A stretch of 8,783 nt of DNA from Solirubrobacteraceae bacterium (lineage in GTDB: Bacteria > Actinomycetota > Thermoleophilia > Solirubrobacterales > Solirubrobacteraceae). The notes under the pieces were generated by a model. That model made no database searches. It was not told the origin of the DNA and worked only from the letters and a program-made list of their open reading frames with translations. Positions 6,878-8,783 of the stretch are shown one piece after another; the first letter of the stretch is position 1; each line of letters begins with the position of its first letter. Position numbers and translations under genes: made by a program. The stretch spans positions 1-8,783 of the forward strand of contig JAICJK010000070.1 in NCBI GenBank assembly GCA_025928415.1. The letters are read 5' to 3'.

Positions 6878-8461
6878 ATGACCATCGAGCTCTACGACGC
6901 CACGCTGCGCGACGGCATGCAGGGCGAGGGCATGACGTTGACCGCGCAGGAGAAGGTCCGCGTCGCCCACCGCCTCGACGAGCTCGGCCTCGACCTCATC
7001 GAGGCCGGCTTCCCCGCCTCCAACCCCAAGGAGCTCGAGCTCTTCGGCCTCCTGGCGCAGGAGAGCTTCGGCCACGCGCAGATCGTCGCCTTCGGGATGA
7101 CGCGGCGCCGCGGCGCCGCCGCCGCCGAGGACGAGGCCCTGCGCACGCTCGCCGCGTGCTTCACGCCGGTCACGACGATCGTCGGCAAGACCTGGGACCT
7201 CCACCTGGAGAAGGTCGTGCGCGTCGACCGCGAGGAGAACCTCGCGATGATCGCCGAGTCCGTCGCCTTCCTGGTGGCGGAGGGCAAGCGCGTGATCTAC
7301 GACGCCGAGCACTTCTTCGACGCCTGGCGCTCCGATGCGGCCTACGCGCTCGCGTGCCTGCGCGCGGCCGCCGCGGCGGGCGCCGAGCGGGTCGTGCTGT
7401 GCGACACCAACGGCTCCTCGCTGCCGCACGAGGTCGGCGCCGCGACGGCCGCCGTGCGCGACGGCCTCGGCGGCGACGTGCCCCTGGGGATCCACTGCCA
7501 CAACGACCTCGAGTGCGGCGTGGCCAACACGCTCGCCGCCGTCCTGGCCGGCGCCACGCATGTCCAGGGGACGATGAACGGGATCGGCGAGCGCACCGGC
7601 AACGCCAACCTGGTCTCGATCGTCGCCAACCTCCAGCTCAAGCTCGGCCACGAGCTGCTGTCGGACGAGCAGCTCGCGGGGCTGACCGGCGCCGCGCACT
7701 TCGTCGACGAGGCGCTGAACCTCGTCCCCGACCCGTCGCAGCCGTTCGTCGGCCGCAACGCGTTCGCCCACAAGGGCGGGCTGCACGTCGCCGGGGTGCG
7801 CGCCGACGCCGCGACGTTCGAGCACATGGAGCCCGCGCTGGTCGGCAACGCCCGCGCGCTGCTGATCTCCGAGCTCGCGGGCCGCCAGACGGTCGCCGAG
7901 AAGGCCGCGGCCGCCGGGATCGCGCTCGACGACGCCGGCGCTGCGCGCGTGATCGAGCGCGTCAAGGCGCTCGAGCACGGCGGCTTTCAGTTCGAGGCGG
8001 CCGACGGCTCCTTCGAGCTGCTGCTGCGCAAGGAGGCGGGGGAGTACGAGCCGCTGTTCCGGCTGGAGTCCTGGCGCGTGATCGTCGAGCAGCGCGCCGA
8101 CGGCAAGGTCGAGACCGAGGCGACGATCAAGATCTGGGTCGGCGGCGAGCGGTTCGTCCGCACGGCGGAGGGCAACGGGCCGGTCAACGCGCTGGACGCC
8201 GCGCTGCGCGGCGCGATCGGGGAGATCCACCCCCACCTGCGCGACATCGAGCTCGTCAACTACAAGGTCCGGATCCTCGACGAGCACCACGGCACGGGCG
8301 CCACGACGCGCGTGCTCATCGACGTCTCCGACGGCGACGCGACGTGGGGGACCATCGGCGTGGACGAGAACGTCATCGCCGCCTCCTGGCAGGCGCTGGT
8401 CGACTCGCTGGCCTACGCCGAGCAGCCCTCGCGCACCCGCGCCTCCGCGGACCGCGCATGA
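6878..8461 (+). CDS. cimA: (R)-citramalate synthase, CimA type
   Basis: The protein has 527 residues, the usual length for CimA. It condenses pyruvate and acetyl-CoA to (R)-citramalate, the first step of threonine-independent isoleucine synthesis; LeuCD and LeuB then give 2-oxobutyrate. The N-terminal TIM barrel (1-270) carries YDATLRDGMQGEG (6-18, Arg11 and metal ligand Asp12), GFPASNPKE, AFGMTRR (71-77), VIYDAEHFFDAW (139-150), LCDTNGSSLPHE (174-185), metal-binding GIHCHND (His206, His208) and NGIGERTGNANL (234-245). A linker with FAHKGGLHV (296-304) leads to the LeuA-type regulatory domain (about 390-515) with AEGNGPVNALDAALR and NYKVRILDEHHGTGA, the probable site of isoleucine feedback. 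DAEHFFD and QGEG distinguish CimA from 2-isopropylmalate synthase LeuA and from homocitrate synthase. The ATG is preceded by a moderate GAGAGGA. The last 70 bases recur inverted at the window end. Confidence 0.95.
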   Translation: MTIELYDATLRDGMQGEGMTLTAQEKVRVAHRLDELGLDLIEAGFPASNPKELELFGLLAQESFGHAQIVAFGMTRRRGAAAAEDEALRTLAACFTPVTTIVGKTWDLHLEKVVRVDREENLAMIAESVAFLVAEGKRVIYDAEHFFDAWRSDAAYALACLRAAAAAGAERVVLCDTNGSSLPHEVGAATAAVRDGLGGDVPLGIHCHNDLECGVANTLAAVLAGATHVQGTMNGIGERTGNANLVSIVANLQLKLGHELLSDEQLAGLTGAAHFVDEALNLVPDPSQPFVGRNAFAHKGGLHVAGVRADAATFEHMEPALVGNARALLISELAGRQTVAEKAAAAGIALDDAGAARVIERVKALEHGGFQFEAADGSFELLLRKEAGEYEPLFRLESWRVIVEQRADGKVETEATIKIWVGGERFVRTAEGNGPVNALDAALRGAIGEIHPHLRDIELVNYKVRILDEHHGTGATTRVLIDVSDGDATWGTIGVDENVIAASWQALVDSLAYAEQPSRTRASADRA

Positions 8462-8465
8462 GCGT

Positions 8466-8484
8466 GCCTCGGCTTCGCCGAACC
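8466..8484 (+). terminator. degenerate hairpin just after cimA
   Basis: GCCTCGGC-TTC-GCCGAACC is an imperfect 8-bp stem-loop starting 5 nt after the cimA stop. Its mirror copy at 8691-8709 is perfect (GCTTCGGC-GAA-GCCGAAGC). The only two differences between the long repeat arms fall here and break two adjacent pairs of this stem. Confidence 0.35.
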
Positions 8485-8496
8485 ATTGCGAGTTCG

Positions 8497-8514
8497 TGCC
8501 GGCTGGCGCCGGCA
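8497..8514 (+). terminator. perfect hairpin after cimA, candidate terminator
   Basis: TGCCGGC-TGGC-GCCGGCA is a perfect 7-bp stem with a 4-nt loop, 36 bp past the cimA stop. It is flanked by two copies of the 10-mer CATTGCGAGT (8484-8493 and 8513-8522). No T-tract follows. It may be a terminator or a dispersed intergenic repeat element; its mirror lies at 8661-8678. Confidence 0.4.
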
Positions 8515-8527
8515 TTGCGAGTCGGGG

Positions 8528-8647
8528 GCGGCGGGGGCCCGCCGTGCGGGGTGGGGGCGGCGGGGGCCGGCCGGGGGGGGTGGTGCCGCGCACCGCCCCC
8601 GCCGCGCCCGGCGCGCGCCCCCGCCTCGCCTGGCCGGGCCCTGCGGG
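8528..8647. other. G-rich then C-rich centre of the palindrome, no gene
   Basis: The 120 bp between the repeat arms have no supported gene. The first half is a series of G runs (8533-8537, 8548-8551, 8553-8557, 8562-8566, 8573-8580) that satisfies the G-quadruplex pattern; the second half is C-rich. A 16-mer GGGGGCGGCGGGGGCC occurs at 8524-8539 and 8553-8568, and part of it returns inverted at 8596-8605. The very centre folds as GGGGG-T-GGTGC-CGC-GCACC-G-CCCCC (8576-8600), centred at 8588, almost the same axis as the outer arms (8587.5). Comparing the remaining halves by eye gives roughly two thirds identity, so the whole 392 bp behaves as one decayed palindrome. Confidence 0.7.
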
Positions 8648-8783
8648 CCCCGACTCGCAATGCCGGCGCCAGCCGGCACGAACTCGCAATGCTTCGGCGA
8701 AGCCGAAGCACGCTCATGCGCGGTCCGCGGAGGCGCGGGTGCGCGAGGGCTGCTCGGCGTAGGCCAGCGAGTCGACCAGCGCC
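8648..8783 (-). repeat. right arm of large inverted repeat, running to the window edge
   Basis: This is the reverse complement of 8392-8527 with two mismatches (8692 and 8707). It contains the perfect hairpins 8661-8678 and 8691-8709 and, on the minus strand, the last codons of cimA. As the match runs to the last base of the window, a fold-back chimera or assembly error at a contig end is a strong possibility. Confidence 0.97.
8714..8782 (-). pseudogene. duplicated inverted C-terminal fragment of cimA
   Basis: On the minus strand, bases 8782 to 8714 encode residues 506-527 of CimA and its TGA stop with no change, entering from the window edge. Either a second cimA copy or fragment converges on the first here, or this is an artefactual mirror of the same locus. 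An unchanged coding segment gives no sign of independent evolution, which favours very recent duplication or artefact. Confidence 0.4.

Larger units (their letters stand above)
8392..8527 (+). repeat. left arm of large inverted repeat, including the 3' end of cimA
   Basis: This 136-bp segment matches the reverse complement of 8648-8783 except at 8468 (C against T) and 8483 (C against G). It covers the last 22 codons of cimA, the stop codon and 66 bp of downstream DNA. The outer limit is set only by the window edge, so the repeat could continue further into cimA. Confidence 0.97.

Noticed and set aside
2842..8461. T-box or leucine/isoleucine leader-peptide attenuator
   Set aside because: leuC overlaps the preceding gene, so there is no leader, and the short ORF before cimA has no run of branched-chain codons and no terminator with a T-tract.
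6749..8689. 646-codon open frame on the minus strand opposite cimA
   Set aside because: It is an antisense shadow of cimA with no recognisable motif, and it runs through the repeat region.
8496..8762. Plus-strand 88-codon ORF across the palindrome
   Set aside because: It exists only because of the inverted repeat; its near mirror appears on the minus strand (8413-8679) and the sequence is Pro/Gly/Arg low complexity.

Overview
The window is very GC-rich (about three quarters G+C by eye) and densely packed with genes, with codons ending almost always in G or C. This, together with GTG starts, ATGA overlaps and an apparently leaderless regulator gene, suggests a high-GC actinobacterium. A thermoleophilic or solirubrobacterial lineage is my guess; no rRNA or other marker is present to prove it. 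No tRNA, rRNA, CRISPR array or transposase was seen.

Layout. Positions 2-1144 (+) hold a 5'-truncated M20-family metallopeptidase/deacylase. It converges, across a 35-bp gap containing a perfect 7-bp hairpin, on a minus-strand gene (1180-2136) for a predicted Tat-exported beta-propeller protein. A 118-bp divergent intergenic region separates that gene from a plus-strand run: an XRE-cupin regulator (2255-2842), leuC (2839-4197), leuD (4209-4769), leuB (4772-5794), a branched-chain aminotransferase ilvE (5826-6779) and a citramalate synthase cimA (6878-8461). The regulator starts immediately behind a perfect 18-bp palindrome and overlaps leuC by ATGA, so it looks like the first gene of the operon. 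Candidate internal control points are a promoter-like sequence in the 3' end of leuB, and a 15-codon ORF with a stem-loop between ilvE and cimA.

How the genes work together. CimA condenses pyruvate and acetyl-CoA to (R)-citramalate. LeuCD isomerise it and LeuB oxidises and decarboxylates it to 2-oxobutyrate, the precursor of isoleucine. The same LeuCDB also carry out the middle of leucine synthesis, and IlvE performs the last transamination of leucine, isoleucine and valine. The cluster therefore fits a threonine-independent isoleucine route joined to leucine synthesis. No leuA or ilv reductoisomerase/dehydratase genes are in view.

Ends. Both ends repeat internal sequence. Bases 1-39 are an exact copy of 364-402, and 8648-8783 is the reverse complement of 8392-8527 with only two mismatches, forming a nested palindrome centred near 8587.5 that includes the 3' end of cimA. 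The simplest explanation is contig-end assembly or fold-back artefact, but a real inverted duplication is not excluded. The core of the window is a conventional amino-acid biosynthesis operon. The less ordinary points are the XRE-cupin gene heading it, the palindromic operator, the candidate leader of cimA and the palindromic end.
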